Source of the DNA: Tyto alba
Lineage: Eukaryota; Chordata; Aves; Strigiformes; Tytonidae
NCBI RefSeq assembly: GCF_018691265.1
Contig: NW_024881330.1
Coordinates: 15,251,386-15,315,385 of the forward strand
DNA length: 64,000 nucleotides
Reading direction: 5' to 3'
Below the pieces are notes generated by a model. It worked only from the letters and a program-made list of their open reading frames with translations, made no database searches and was not told where the DNA came from. Within the stretch, counting starts at the first letter, position 1. The number at the start of each line of letters is the position of its first letter. A program made the position numbers and the translations under genes. Below, one piece after another: positions 47,768 to 62,200 of this stretch.

Positions 47768-50700
47768 ATGCCGCAAGGTATGTTCATGCTGTAAAACCTG
47801 CTGGGTCTTGGCCAGAAGGAGCAGAGGCTGAAAATGGTGTAGGGCTATGTCACCAAGGACCACATCACCTGGGACTATCTCCAGAGAGATTGTGGCACAT
47901 TTTTTCAGAGCCCTCATCCTGCTGTGGAAGCAAGAGTACAAGGCGTTGAAGGCATCTGGACTCCCTTTTCCTCTGCCACTCTGGGACTGGTTTTCCATTC
48001 CTCAGGAAAGCCACTTGCATTTGCTTTTAAAGTCTGTACTTGAGGAAAAATTCATCTGTTTATTATAACAAAGCAGACTTGAAAATAGATGGTGTGCATG
48101 TATGCTTAGGTCAGAAGTGCACTTGCCTCAGCTGATAATTATTCTGTATTTTTAGCACCAGGGTGGGCAAATCTTTCTATTTTCTCTATTGGACAAAAAA
48201 AAAAAAAAATATTTCCTTCCTGTTACACACCCAGAACTCACAATGATCGTTATCCTGACGGCACTGTCTACTTCGTTAACGCATGTGTGGAAGTTGCTTT
48301 AAAGCAGACGGATAAATACAGCCTGGCTTTATTTGAAACTTTTCACTTTTTTACTAATGTGAAATTTCAGCTTGGTTGGAGTGATTGCTAAAATTTGCAG
48401 TCTGCAGTTCTTCAGTTCAAATGCTGTGATTCTAATGCAGATTTAAGGCATTCAGCTCAACATTCAGAAATATACACTCAGGTATAATCAGAATTACACT
48501 ATTGTTTGTCTTGATTTTGCCATCAAATAATCCTTAAATTTTCAGTGTTGGTGACCATAATTTACAAGAAAATCCCTCATTTACTTATATAAAACAAGCT
48601 TAAGTAAATATCTTGAAACTACTGACATGCTTTCTTTATTTTATTAAGATAACGTAGTGCTAAAAATGAATTAAGAATTAAATAATTCCTCACAAACGCC
48701 TTTTTTCCAGACAGTAGAAGCTTTCAGAGATTTAAGATTAAGGGATTCTACCTCATTAGGCGGCAAGTCTTGCCAATCTGTTTACACGGAGAACAAATGA
48801 AATACAGGAATTAAGATGGTTTAAGAATTCATGTGAAACAGCTCTGTGAGACGCTACAGAAAGCAATGCTGTGGAGCTTTTGTTGAAATTTCTATTTATT
48901 AAGATGTGACAAATCCTCTTGTCTGGCAAAGCGACCCCAAATCTCAAGCTCTGCAATCTGGCTGCAGGGATTTCTCCCATTTAACCATCTGTGGCAAGTG
49001 TGACCTTGACTGGACTGAAGCCCTCTGCAACAGCCACGGGACACTGCCAGATGACCGGCTCTTTGGTTGGCACATGCAGACCAGGTGGATGTGGGGTGTC
49101 TGGAGCTCTGTACTGTCCTGCCTACAGATTTAGATATTGGAAGAGAATTGGATCACTTCCAGCTTCCCTTCTGTATATTTCTCCATTTCTCACCAGCTCT
49201 CTTTATGACTTGTATTTAATAACACCCCTGGATGGTTTTTAAAAACATGCTGTTTTAATGTTTCTTTAACAAAACAGAAATTCCCATCAGACATAATTTT
49301 ATGGTCTTACTACTCATACAAATGTTGAATTCCCCTCATTATTCCTATTGACCTTGGCTTTACTTAAATCCTGTGGTTGTGCATTAGTGCTTCTGCATAA
49401 TATAAAATCATTTCCCTTTGGTAAGATTTACACTACACTGCTTTAAATATGATTGAATATCTCCTTGTTCTTGCAAGAAAGCAAATAAGGTGTCCTTTAC
49501 CTGACTGTCCATTCTTGTTTGTTTCCAAATCAAACAGTCTTCTGATTATTTGCTCTTACACTGTAGTGCTTTGCATAGCCCATGAAGATGATTTGCAGAT
49601 TAGAGCAGTGGAGTCAGGCAAGAGAAGAGGAAAATGGACTGGAGAGAGCTGAAGTATGGAGGAGAAAGGCTATGACTCTCCATTGAAACTCATTTCCCAT
49701 TTGGTTTTTTGACATAAAATTTGTTTCCAGGTATTAGTGTATGCATGTTCCACAACCTGAGCAGCAGGTAGCCTCTTGTGGGGGGTCAGAAAATCAGAGC
49801 AAAGAAAATTGGATCAGAATTTGGAAAATTGGGAAAACAAAAAGGGAGAGGAGAAAGATGTGCTGCCTGCCTGCTGCAGCAGGATCTAAGGATCTGGCTA
49901 CCAAACTGTTGCAAAAGGGCGCTTGACAAATAAAGGTGCAAACAAGCCAACACTGTATGTGATTTTGTTCATCAGAAGTGAGCATGAATTCTGACAGAAG
50001 TGTGAATTGTCACCTTGTCTTGCTGGTTGACCACAATGCTCTTGGCTCTGCATGTTATGAGTGCTGTGTCTGCATTTCACTTTCATTTTGGTTTTGGGGG
50101 TTGGGTTGGGGTTTTTTTTCTTCTCATTTTCTGAAGGTGCTGGGCACTACTGCACTGTCTACTCAAGCAATCTGCACTTAAACAGCATCTCTGCAAGCAC
50201 AGGACCAGCATGGAATTTTCCATTTTGTTAGAAAGTGTGTATTTGTCAAAACCAGCCCATTTCAGTGGGAGCACATATGCCAGCTTTCCTCAGGAAGAGT
50301 TTTGCAGCGCCTACCTGGAATTTCCAGTGAAAACAGCCTGCTCAGTCTCCATGACAGCCCGTTTGTCAAGGCGCATACCTGGAGTGTGAGAGATCCAGAG
50401 TCAACTTCTTGGCTCCAAGAAAGATACCACTGGTAGCATAAAGCAAAATAGTTCCAAAAGGAGAAACTGAGAGAGTCCTAACTGAAGAAAGACAATAATG
50501 TGGCATAAAGGCACTTCCAGTGGGGAAGAACAAACTTCAAGACCATGCTCTGAATACAAAGTACAAACTTCAGTGGAGTCTGCCACATCTTATGTGCATT
50601 CCCTAGGCTCCAAGGTGTTGAATTATGGTAGTCCATTTCAGTAAAGAACATTAAAAAATCTTAAACACCCCCTATAATGATGGATTAACTGACCTCGGTG

Positions 50701-53700
50701 GGCATGACTAGCATGCAAAATAATCTCAGCTGTGCAAAGTGATGATAGTAACACATCTCTACACTACCAGTATAACCTTCCCCAATATTCCTTGATGGTG
50801 TCCACCATGCACTACCACTTTGGGATTTAATGTCTTTTCTGTGCAAGAATAGAACTCAAGTGAGCAATAAACCAGACTACAGATGGAATTACTCCTGCCT
50901 GGGAAGGAAAGACCTCAGAAACAGCATACACTGAGAGCCAAGAGATAGATGCATTTGTCTTGACAAAGCTTTTATGTCAGCCTTGATGTTACCAACATCA
51001 TCTTTTTAGTTAGGAAGTCCTTAAATAGTGTGTTTCACAAAGAACTGATTTAAATTTAACTGATCTTAATGGCATAGCTGCCAATTAGTAGCGATGTTCA
51101 TTTAGTTTCTATTGAGATGCCCTCAAAAAATGTAGTATGGCTTAATTTATTGTGCTAATCTCTGAGTTGGTTGTGTCTGCATGTTTCTCAGCTCCTTCCA
51201 AAAGATAATTCGGTCAACTCTTCTGACAACTAAACCATCCAGAGGCCATGATGCTACCTTTCACGCTTGTACTACTGTATTCAGCTCTTAGTAAAGTACC
51301 AATTACTGTTGCCAAAGTGCCACATGCCTGCACAGAGACACAAATAACTTGTTGCAGAGCTATTTATTACAACAGCAAAACAGAAGTCTATTAAATTTTC
51401 TTTATATGCAAATGATAATCTCACCATCACCATCACAAATTCTTCCTTTAACATGAAGGGCTACACAGTCTGTTGACTACCATACTGTCCACTGCATGAT
51501 CTCCTTAAAATATCCACACCTGAATTCTCAGAAAAGCAAGTGGGTCCTGCAACCAACTCATAAGCTGAAGGTAGACATCTAGCTTTGTTTCCTGAGAAGA
51601 TTCAAAACAATGACTTGGAGTCTTGTAATTTCCTGCTTTCACTCATTCGTCTCATCCTCACTTTGCTACTTCTTTTTATCTCATCCATTTTGTCTGACTC
51701 TTCAAAAGAACAGAATAGCTACAGCAAGAAGGAAACCACTATAACTGTTTTCTGAGCTGGTGACAGCTCTGTTACTTCTGTGGACTTGGAAAAATCGAGC
51801 TATCTGCATATTTCTTCTTTGGTCTCTTGATAGTCAAAACCAGTGGACACAGTCTATACAGACTATGCCAATTACTATTGCATGAAGGTCTGATGACAAA
51901 GTTATGGTTTGACCCATCCTGCAAAACAGATCTCCCTTCTGCCAGGAAGAAAGTATTTATTTCTTCCATCCGATTCTCTCTCGATCTCGATCTTGGATCA
52001 TGCCCAAATCTTCTCTTTGAAAAGATACACCAGGTGCGTCATTCTGGAAACACTTGGACCACACTGGAATCAAGCAATGCTCCTGGCACCAGACAATTTC
52101 TCCGACTCTGTGTCTTCCATCAGTGATGAGACACTGGTCTGAACATCAATTTAAACTGTATGTCAGAACTATAACGGAGATTAACACTGGTTTTCTTAGT
52201 GGCACACCATACATCCCTATGTCTGACAATCATCTTGCAAGAAAGCTGAATAATATTCCTTGAAGCTGAATCCCCAAAACTTGACTAAATACCCTCTTTC
52301 ACTGTATATGCTGAAATACAAATGGGCTTAGTTATGATTTCACTGTAAGCCACCAGTAGTGTTACTGAAATCATTGAGCTAAGACCCTAAAGGAGGAGGA
52401 GGTGCTGTGTTAATAATGTATGTGGTGTGTATCATTCTTCCAGAAATCTCTCCTTTGTAAATTAAAGCCTCTGTAATAGCATCGTCTCCTACTCATATAA
52501 TTTCCTTTTCCTGCATTGCAGTATGCCTGCACTTAACAATGGTGGAAGAGGATATGGCAAGCTTTTAACCATACTGAACCTAAAGTGAGACTGACATTGA
52601 AGCACCGAGTTACTCAGCTTGCCAATTACCTGAGAAATATGTGTGTGTTGTACAGTAACTCTGAATGCAACTGATGGACTAAAATACCCCAGAAAGGGAA
52701 ATTATTTTCATGGTTCTCTATGTTCCAGGTGGGAGCATATCATGGCTCCCAGCTCCACACTTCCTCTCTCTACCAGAGAGCCTGAAGGTACTGAATGTTT
52801 CTCATGACCTTCATGTGTTCAGTTCATTGGCAATAACCATGGGCAGGTGCAAATACCAAGGGGTTTCTGTTAAATTAACAAACACCCTAAGACTCCGCCC
52901 AGACACATGGGAAACTTAGATATTTTCCCCAGACACCATAACAGGCTATACTTCCCCTCTCACAAGCTCTAAACCTACTTATAAACAAAAAGAATGTTAT
53001 TAAGGATAAAAAGGAACCCATAATTAATTTGGGAGAATAGAGTGGTGATAAACAAATTTTCTACCAATGTTTTGTACATTCCCTTCCTCCAGCATCTTTG
53101 GTAGTTGTTTATTTCTTCCCCCCACAAGACTGTGTGAATCCCCATTAGACAAATGCCCTCTCATAGATACTGTTCCTTGCCTTTCCACATCTCACTGAGT
53201 TTCTTATTAGATCCAAAAGTTGTTATCTTCTATGGAAATGATATCTAAACTATGACCATTCCTTTGCACCCTCCCTCACCAAGCAATTGCTGCATAATTG
53301 TGCCTGCATCTACCTGGGTTGATCCTGAAGAATTTCATAATCCAGGTTGTAATTCAGTCTAAGAAACCAGACTGAAGTTGACACCTCAGATGCTGCCTCT
53401 AACTGCAATGCCTGGACCTGACCTAGCCAGATTAAAGCTGTAAAAATGTGAATGAAACGAAGTTCATAATTTCTATCCTGTTTCTCACCACGATGTCATA
53501 CTTGAAACATCTGGTTACAAACTCAGCTGAGAAAAATAGCAAGATCCCACATCCCCACTAACACTCATGCAGGTGTCACCACATTGTAGAGACACGATGC
53601 ACAGGGAAGAAGCACTGTGGAGAGTCTCTGCATCAAAGCTGCAACTATTCAAGTCTAACAAAGCTTAAACAGGTAAAATATCTGCATGGACAGAAGGGGA

Positions 53701-56330
53701 GGTCACCTGTTAAATGGAGGAGGATTCATTGTCCAGTGAACCGGGAGAGTTCCTTTTTCTGTGAGTTCAAAAAAGGCCACCGAAGATACCTATCTTTTTG
53801 CCAGATAATGTACACTTCCAGGTGGCAGTAGAAGCAGATGTGGCTTCACATCAGACTCAAGAAACCTGGCTGCTCTTTGGAGGCATTTTTCTCCGCCAGT
53901 GCCTGCTGCATTTCCTCTTCACTCCCATGTCTCTTTGACACAAGTTCAGCAGCAAAAGACCAGAGGAAAAGCAGAAGCAATGAAAACGTCCAGAACAATG
54001 AAGAACACACACTCAAACATCAAAGTCCATACTCTGGCCTTCTGGGCAGTTTTCAGTCCCCTGCTATTGCCACTGCTGGTGGCTGAGCCACAGCCCCCAG
54101 GCTCCACGGAGTCAGGTGTGCCCCAGCCCTGTACAGACATGGTCTCTGGCAGTGGTGGCCTCCAATACATGTCCCAGCCTCAGCTGGGCTGGTGCCATCT
54201 GGTCCTAGGTAACCCCATGCTGGGGATACCATAAGCAGTGGGAACAACCACATACCAGTGTCCAAGCCCTACAAATTACCCCACACAGCCTGAGAGTGCT
54301 CTGTGTGGCTGGTGCCTTGGCCTTCCCCTTCCCAACCCCGTTCGCCCCGTCCGAGCTGCACACCATTATTTCTTCCTCCCTGGCCCATAGCCCAGGTTCT
54401 TCCTTGCAGAGTCGGTCCCCCAGCCCAGATGACACCCACACACCTCACCCCTCTCATTTCTTTCATAACACATTAGCTGTCAACCAAATCCCCAGGCCCA
54501 ACAACCTGAATAAACAAATCTGAGTTCGTGGTAATGGTGGTATGTAAGATAAACTAACCCAAATTTCTCCCCCTAAATCTGTATTTCCACAACATTTCTT
54601 ACACCCCAGCTGCCTCCTCTCTACCACTGGCCCTCACCCTGCATCAGAGGGAGGGCTGCACTCTGCATGGCCTCTGGAGACCTTGCTTCCCCTGTGATCA
54701 ATATGAGGATAAGTAGTAAAGCACCACCCAAGAAAATAGCCTTTTCAGCATTCATCTCTCAGTTTGGCCAAAATAGCCCCGAGGTGCTCAGTGAACACTG
54801 TGATTGGTGGGGCTGCCGCGGGACGGGGCTGTTCTTTGCCCTTGCTTGTGTCTGCTCTCCCCAGCGCACAGCAGGTCCACATCCCACCATGCCCATCTTA
54901 CAGATGTGCCCAGGTGCGCGAACATGAGACGAGGGTTAACCCAGGCACAGTGCGAACAGACGTTTGGGCTGGGCAGCCAAAATCACCCCTTCCTGCAGAG
55001 TGGTGGTTATGGAAGCACTGGTCACCGTGGGGGGAAGCTTACCTCTACAAATTCTGTAGGCCAAAATTCAAATGTTCCCCCTACCTATAGCTGTGAAAAC
55101 TCTCCCTTGTTTCTTGTTTTCTACAAGGGACTGAACAATTGCTATTTAGGCCAAAATTTAATCACAGTGTTGCAACAATGGACCATAATGACCTGAAGGT
55201 GTTTTAGATTTGTTTTTTGCTGTAGCAAGCCAGATGGACAGAGAATAGTGATTTTTCCTTAAGGATCTCAAAGGATAAAATCAATTTTTATTAAAGATAC
55301 CATAAAGAATGATTGCTCCTTTCACATTTTATTGCTCCGCTCCACAACAACAAAATATGTGAAACTAGCCAGCCCAACCACGTATCTAGTCATACAAAGG
55401 CAATTAAAAGCACATTACAAAGAATATATGATTCAAAACAGTGCAATATCATTCATAATGCAATACTAATAATCCCAGAAAAAATAGAATTCCACAGCCT
55501 ATGAGATTTTCTTGGCCTGTGTGTAACAATGATTGTATTAGCTTTCATCCAGCATTGTTTCTATGAGGCTGAAACAAAACAATGTTGAGTTAGTTCTGGG
55601 AGGAAGCAGGACTTAAGAGTATGTGCCTCTATATCTACACTTACTGTTGTAAACTAAGTACAATAAAGTAAAGAAAAGTAAATCTATAAAAATAAAAAAA
55701 AAAAAGTAACAGAATAAGGAGGCCTAACTGTAAAACCAGCAAGTTACTGGGTTTTATGAATTCAAATGTGTGTTATAGCCCAACAAAATTAAAATCTGAA
55801 AGTGGTGGAAAGTGTTCGTTTTTGCCATCTGTCAAGTCTGGGGTCCAAAGACAATCCTTATTAAAGTCATTGGTCTGGCTGGATCATCTTCCAGGTACAG
55901 CAGAATAGTTGAGTAAAAAAAGCAGAAATGAATCAAAGCAGTTACAGATCCATAAATAAATATTAATCCATGAGTTATTGTAGAAATTCTTTAGAAGTTA
56001 GAATATCTGAAACGCTTCATGTTTTCTTTGAACAAAGTAGTAAATTAAGACAACTCTTTACTTGACAAGCCTATGCTGCTCATTTCCTGTGCTGGCAAAA
56101 AATTCAGGAATAGGCACAATTTCATGGCAATGGGCCCATGACTGCTTTTGAGCAACTTCATATACAACCTTCTGGTTACAAAGGCCTGTAGAGAACTGGC
56201 TTTAAAAATTAGGAAATACATGGCAGAGAATAATGGTTCAATAAGATGGGCAGAGAGCACGAGCACATGTTTGAGCATTTTGTGTTTAATGCCCAGTTCT
56301 ATGCACCATTAGCCCAGCTGAATGCGCCAT
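47768..56330. other. Downstream intergenic region, middle part
   Basis: AT-rich sequence with an A15 tract at 48195-48209, a G/T run near 50096-50111 and a GC-richer patch at about 54040-54460. I find no exon, RNA gene or mobile element I can name. Confidence 0.5.
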
Positions 56331-57275
56331 TAGCCAGTTTGCTGATAATCCCAACTGGGAGGTGCTGTTGACTCCCTTGAGGGACAAGATGCCTTGCAAA
56401 GGAAACTAGAAAGATTGGAGCATTGGGCTATGATTAATGGAATGAAATTTAACAAATCCAAATGCCAGACTCTGCATTCAGGGCGGAGTAATGCCATGCA
56501 CAAGTCTAAATTGGGAGAGGAGTGGCTGGCGAGCAGTTCTGCAGAAAGGGGCCTGGGGTGCTGGTGGACAGCAGGCTCAATGTGAGTCAGCAGCATGCCC
56601 TGGCAGCCCAGAGGGCAAACCCCATCCTGGGGCACATCAAACACAGCATGACCAGCCAGTCAAAAGACGCGATTGTCCTGCTGTATTCATCATTGGTGTG
56701 GCCTTACCTTGAATACTTTGGGCAGTTCTGGGCCCCACCATTTAAGAAGGCTGTGAAGGTCCTTGAATGCGTCCAGAGGAGGGAAACAAAGCTGGTGACA
56801 GGGCTGGCAGGAATGTCCTATGAAGAGCTTCTAAGGACTCTGGGCTTATCTGGTTTGGAGAAAAGAAAGCAGAGGGACCTCATTGCTCTCTACAGATTCC
56901 TGAGGAGGGGAAGTGGAGAGGGAGGTGCTGATCTCTTCTCCCTGGGATCCAGTGATAGAACGCTGTCCCGGTTTCAGTTGTCCACCCCTCATCCAGGGGG
57001 TATGCCGGCTGGGGTTAAACCATGACACGTGCATGGAAATGGTTCAAAGCTGCTTCAGGGCAGGTTTAGACTGGACATTAGGGAGCATTTCTTTACCAGG
57101 AGGATGGTCAAACACTGGAACAGGCTTTCTAGAGAGGTAGCTGATGCCTCAAGCCTGTCAGTGTTTAAGAGTCATTTGGATAATGTCCTTAATAACATGC
57201 TTTAACTTGGTAAGCCCTAAATTGGTCAGGCAGCTGGACTACATGATCACTATAGGTCCCTTCCAACTGAAATAG
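56331..57275 (+). pseudogene. CR1 LINE with remnant of the reverse-transcriptase ORF, plus strand
   Basis: The largest CR1 copy here, about 945 bp. It starts inside ORF2 (AGTTTGCTGAT) and runs to the 3' end (GGTCCCTTCCAACTGAAATA). At protein level it shows GVLVDSRLNVSQQ, YSSLVWPYLEYFGQFWAPP and VQRRETKLVTGL, the C-terminal part of the CR1 reverse transcriptase. The open frame changes near 56550, and the following part ends in a stop near 57023, so it is broken and 5'-truncated. The tail continues into the TTCTA array. Confidence 0.92.
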
Positions 57276-57425
57276 TTCTATTCTATTCTATTCTATTCTA
57301 TTCTATTCTATTCTATTCTATTCTATTCTATTCTATTCTATTCTATTCTATTCTATTCTATTCTATTCTATTCTATTCTATTCTATTCTATTCTATTCTA
57401 TTCTATTCTATTCTATTCTATTCTA
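57276..57425 (+). repeat. (TTCTA)30 microsatellite at the CR1 tail
   Basis: Thirty uninterrupted copies of TTCTA, 150 nt, directly after the CR1 3' end. It is an expanded form of the short tail repeat of CR1 elements. Confidence 0.97.
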
Positions 57426-58694
57426 GCCAGTCTGGTGAACTGGTGAGGTGGATGCACAAGGAACCTGCCATGTGCTCTGACAGCAGATCCTCAGGTGGAA
57501 CATTTTCTGGATGCAGTGATTAATTATTTAAACATGAAGGCACTGTGAATTCTTTTCACTGTCTCATTGCCAGCCCAACTTCTGCCATCCAGCCCTTCCG
57601 TGGTAGTGCAACGACTTGGAGGGTCGAGTGCTGGTGCAAACTGTGAGAGACTCTGTCACAGGCAATCAGCTGAAATCCATGTCCTTAGTGTAAAGGGAAA
57701 AACTTGAAAGACAGACACTCTAAAAGGAGAGACAGAGGGAAAATAACAGCAGAAGGCAGGAGCTCCAAGGAAAGTTGAAATGTAGCCGACCTTTGTTGAA
57801 AGATGGATCAGTGATCCCTATAACCTCTAAAAACATCCCAACATGTTGCTTCAGGCTACGGCTGGATCCAACAGACTCAGTAGCGTCTGCATGAGTGACG
57901 CAGCTGGACGGAGGCCCACGTGCAGCAGCCTGTGGGTACCAAGCTGGGACGAGACAGTAGGGGAAGGTGGGGGTGACATTTGTGGCTGGCTGGCCCGAGG
58001 GCCCCATTTCATTCCTTGCGCCAAGGCCCATGCCAATCATGCTGCAAGACTACCCAGAAAATTATGTTTTGAAGCAAGAATAGAGCCTGCTTAATCCTGG
58101 TTAACACAAAGCCTCTGTTAAAAATGATGTGCACATTTTTAAGAGTTTGTTTCAAGCTGACTAAACCATGAAAAGGGGACATTCTTTATTACCATTTCTC
58201 TTGAAGCAAATGAATTTCCATTCCCCCTGAAGTGAAGCTTAGGGAGTGAGGAAGAATCACAAGAGCTAATGGGGAAGGCGTCGCCTATGTAACACCACCA
58301 AAAATATTCAGTTACTCTTTCCCCACAAAGCCACTGGGTAATTTAAAATAATAAAACATCAGAAAACAGGGCAGTTTGCTTCTCTGTAATTTGGAAGCAT
58401 AAAAGGGAACTGATGCTGTAATTACAGACTGAAAAACCAAAAGCCCCATTTTTTAAAGTTGTTTCAGCGGACTTTTTTTTAATTGCTGTTAGATCCTCCA
58501 AGGCAGGGACAAAACCTCTAGTCAAGGGCTTTGTTAAAATCTGAATAGACCAAGGAAAAGCAATGTACCCCAGAAGGTGCTGGAGGGGACCCTGGCAGAC
58601 CAGAAGTGTTTAGTGTGCCACAAGTCAGATATCCATGTCAAGACTGGGGTTTGCTGCAGGCAGAGGTAAGTAAACAAGAGGGGATTTAGCATCT
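57426..58694. other. Stretch between two CR1 copies
   Basis: No gene recognised. The last 150 bases (58545-58694) may include a diverged continuation of the following CR1 copy, but the match is too poor to claim. Confidence 0.45.
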
Positions 58695-59290
58695 GGCCAG
58701 CAGGTTGAGGGAGGGGATTCTCCCCCTTTACTCTACTTTTGTGAGACCCCACCTGCAGTGCTCTGTCCAGCTCTGGGGCTCCCAAGATAAGAAGGACATG
58801 GACCTGTCTGAGAGAATCCAGAGGAGGGTCATGAAGATGATCGGGGGGCTGGAGCACCTCCCCTGTTAGGACAGGTTGAGAGAGTTGGGGTTGTTCTGCC
58901 TGGAGAAGAGAAGGCTCCAGGGAGACCTTATAGTGGCTTTCCAGTACTTCAAGGGGGCTACAGGAAAGATGGGGAGGGACTCTTCATCGGAGAGTGTAGT
59001 GATGGGATGAGGTGTAAAGCTTTTAAACTGAAAGAGGGTAGATTTAGATTAGATATAAGGAAGAAATTCTTTACTGTGGGGGTGGTGAGGCACTGGCACA
59101 GGTTGCCCAGAGAAGCTGTGGCTGCCCCCTCCCTGGAAGGGTTCAAGGTCAGGTTGGACGGGGCTTTGAGCAACCTGGTCTGGTGGGACGTGTCCCTGCC
59201 CATGGCAGGGGGGTTGGAACGAGATGGTCTTTAAGGTCCCTTCCAACTCAAACCATACTATGATTCTATGATTCTATGATATGATTCTAT
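58695..59290 (+). mobile_element. CR1 LINE 3' half, plus strand
   Basis: Begins in the ORF2 end region (CAGCAGGTTGAGGGAGGGGA, then CTCTGTCCAGCTCTGGGGCT) and runs through GAGAATCCAGAGGAGGGTC to the 3' end GGTCCCTTCCAACTCAAACC with several ATTCTATG tail units. At protein level EAVAAPSLEGFKVRLDGALSNL is visible. It is 5'-truncated with in-frame stops, so not functional. It is the same subfamily as the minus-strand copy at 46.3 kb. Confidence 0.92.
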
Positions 59291-62200
59291 CATCCATCAG
59301 GCCAGATTTCACAGATCCTTCATTTCCCAGATCAGCCACTTGAGGCACAGAAAAAATACAGCTGCTGAAGAGACAAAAATAAAACTGAGTTAACGTCTGC
59401 TGTATTTTTCTTAGAACTACTAATCCTTTGAGTTCTACTGTAGTTCGTGTATATACAGTGTAGTTAGTTATAGATGTGTAATGTATTTAGTTATATATGC
59501 ATATATAATATAGTTATTCTCCAAAATTAGCAAATTTAAGCTCAAATGTTGGAGGGCCATAGCAGCCATGTGAAAGACCAGGTGCCATCACTTCAAACAA
59601 ATGGAAGGAATCACAGAAGGGAAGACACTTTTTCAGTGAACCTTTTCAGGGAAGTGAAAAGAGAAAACATAACTTCAATAGTGTGGCTTTTCCAATGAAG
59701 TCCTTTGTTCTAAGGTAAGAGGAAGACACTTGCAGCAGCTCTGCGTCCTTTCTCAGCCTGAAGCTGATGGTGTTGGTCACTGTGATCCACTTGGAAGGTC
59801 AAAAGAGATGGTATCCTCCCTCTCCTCAGGAATGCACTGTCTCCTGCATATGCCAGAACACATTTGCAGGCAAGGCTTCTGACTTTCTCATTTCCTTTCC
59901 TGTTTTGTTGTGCAGGGATTTTAAGCTCTTGGATTCCAAGCTCTCTTTTTATAGGCCTTTTGCCTTTGTTTATTGTCATTTAGTTTTCAGTTGTTTTTGT
60001 TAAGACACCCAGTATCCTTCAGAGGTGGATGCCCATAAATTAAAATGCATTATTATTGTAATAAAGTTGCATCATTGCTGAAAGCCAGACTGGAAAACCT
60101 CTAGATAGAGGGCTAAGTGAGAAGCTGGATGGTATCGACCTCTACAACAAGCAACACAGCAGAAAGTATCTGATCTGGGAGGTGGGAAATATGGAGAGGA
60201 GATGTACAAAGGTGTGTTCATATAAGCTTCTGGTGGCCTGAAAATTTATTCTATGAAAACTAGGATGACCATGAATATCCTTAAAACTTTCATAGGGAAC
60301 TGAGATGAATTATATGCTTATAAAACTGTGGTTGTTCTAAACTATTGGGATTAAATGCTAAAATAGGCAGCATGCTTTGACTCCCATCTCAAATGAGCCA
60401 ATCAGCTTGAGAGAGCAGTGACTGTGCACTACCACAATTACAGGGAAAGTTTGCTTGCTTATAGCAGCAGCCACCTATGAAATGAGGAGTTCAGTGATCA
60501 AATAAAATGGGCTGCTCTTTTTTTCAAGCTTTTCTTTGAATATTCAGATTAAAAATTTTCACTTCAGGGCTTTGAATACAGAAAAAAATACCCCAGGTGT
60601 TATTGCTTGTCATTTCTCTGCTGTGATCAACCCAACTCACAGACAAACATTCAAAGACTTAGCAGTTCTCTTTGTAACTGTGAAAAGAGTAGATAGGATT
60701 CATCCTGCAGAACCAGGAAACCTTGAAATTGTGCTATGATTTTAGGACCTAAAAAAAGATATTCCTTAAGTGTCTGAGTTATCCATGAAGTAAAGGAGAT
60801 GCCTTGGAAGGCTTTCAGAAGAAAATTCTTCCATCTAATGTAGATGCACAATGCTAAGAGAGGAAGACCTTCATCCAAGGGGCCTTCAAAAACCTGCTTC
60901 TCTCCATTTACTGTACTGGGAATGTTGTCATCTACAAGCTATTAGATTCCAAAATTTAGCCACAAGTTAGTTGCCTAAGTTAGGTGATCTGGATCCAACC
61001 CATGAATGTTTCTCTTTCTATGTACACTTTTACTCTCAAGTGTCCCCCATAAGTAGACCATAAAGGTGTTTTAATACATAAAGATACACCACACTCTTGT
61101 GAAGAAAACAAAACATTATTTACATTCCCTCATAAGAAAACTGACCCACAGAAAACGGACAAAATGACTCATGTTAGGTATGCAATTCATACTTACGAAC
61201 TCAAGTTGTACCTTGTCCTTCATTTCCAGGACTGCAAAGGAATAAAATCCACACCTGTGGTCAAATGCCATCTGCAAAAGGCTGAAAACACAAGTGCTAA
61301 AATACATCCTCAAAGCTCACACCAAACTCTGTTTTAGTGAAAAAATACCTCCTAGAGTCTATGTCCTACTGCTCAAAACCTCTCATGTTAATGTGTCTTT
61401 TAAATTTATAGTTTATTAGTCTTGCTTATATTCCTCTACTTCATGTAAAAATCCATGAACTACCAGTAATTTTTGCCTTCTGGTTGCCTTTATGTCTGAA
61501 ATGTTTTCTTACCATTTCTTGGCTGGTTTGATTTCTTAACCTTTTCCAATTGAAAAATTACAGGTCCTGGGTTTTGTTTGGTTTTGTTTTGTTTGTAAAA
61601 TATCTGATGATCTAACAAACAGAAAATCTTACAAGAAAAATTTTTCCTTGGAAAGAAGTTTTAAAAGGCCTGTCTGATTTGTCCTAGGTTTTCCCCTAGA
61701 TATAAATAACATTTATTTTAGTCAATAGGAATCAATACAGCAGATATTAGAGGGCTGATCTAAAACTATATGATAATGACATTTGAACTCCTGATGTCAT
61801 TACTTTAATGGAAAGTCCTACTTTCAGTTTTGCTAACCAGGAACCGGGCAGAACTAGATACTTCTTTAAAAGCCACAGCTGAAAAATTTCTACATGAGGA
61901 AGTGCTTTTTCTACTTTTATTTGTGAAAAGGTACACTGTCCTTTACGCATACATGGATGCCTTGCATTGTCATCTTATGAGCGAGGATGACAGTAAGCAT
62001 CCCTTTTTGCTGAGATGGGAAAAGCTGGAGAACCATCAATCCTTCAGATTTTAAATACAAAAGCAATTGTGTGGTATTATTATTAAAATACATATTAAAA
62101 CTGACTGAAAAATAGCAGTAGCTTTTTCAAGAAAAATGAGAATCATGACTGATTTTACTGTTGTTCATTCTGTTACATGCAGCTCTCAGGAGTTTGTCTG

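Noticed and set aside
50096..50111. Telomere-like GGGGGTTGGGTTGGGG run
   Set aside because: Not the vertebrate TTAGGG repeat, only three G runs, and surrounded by T-rich low complexity.
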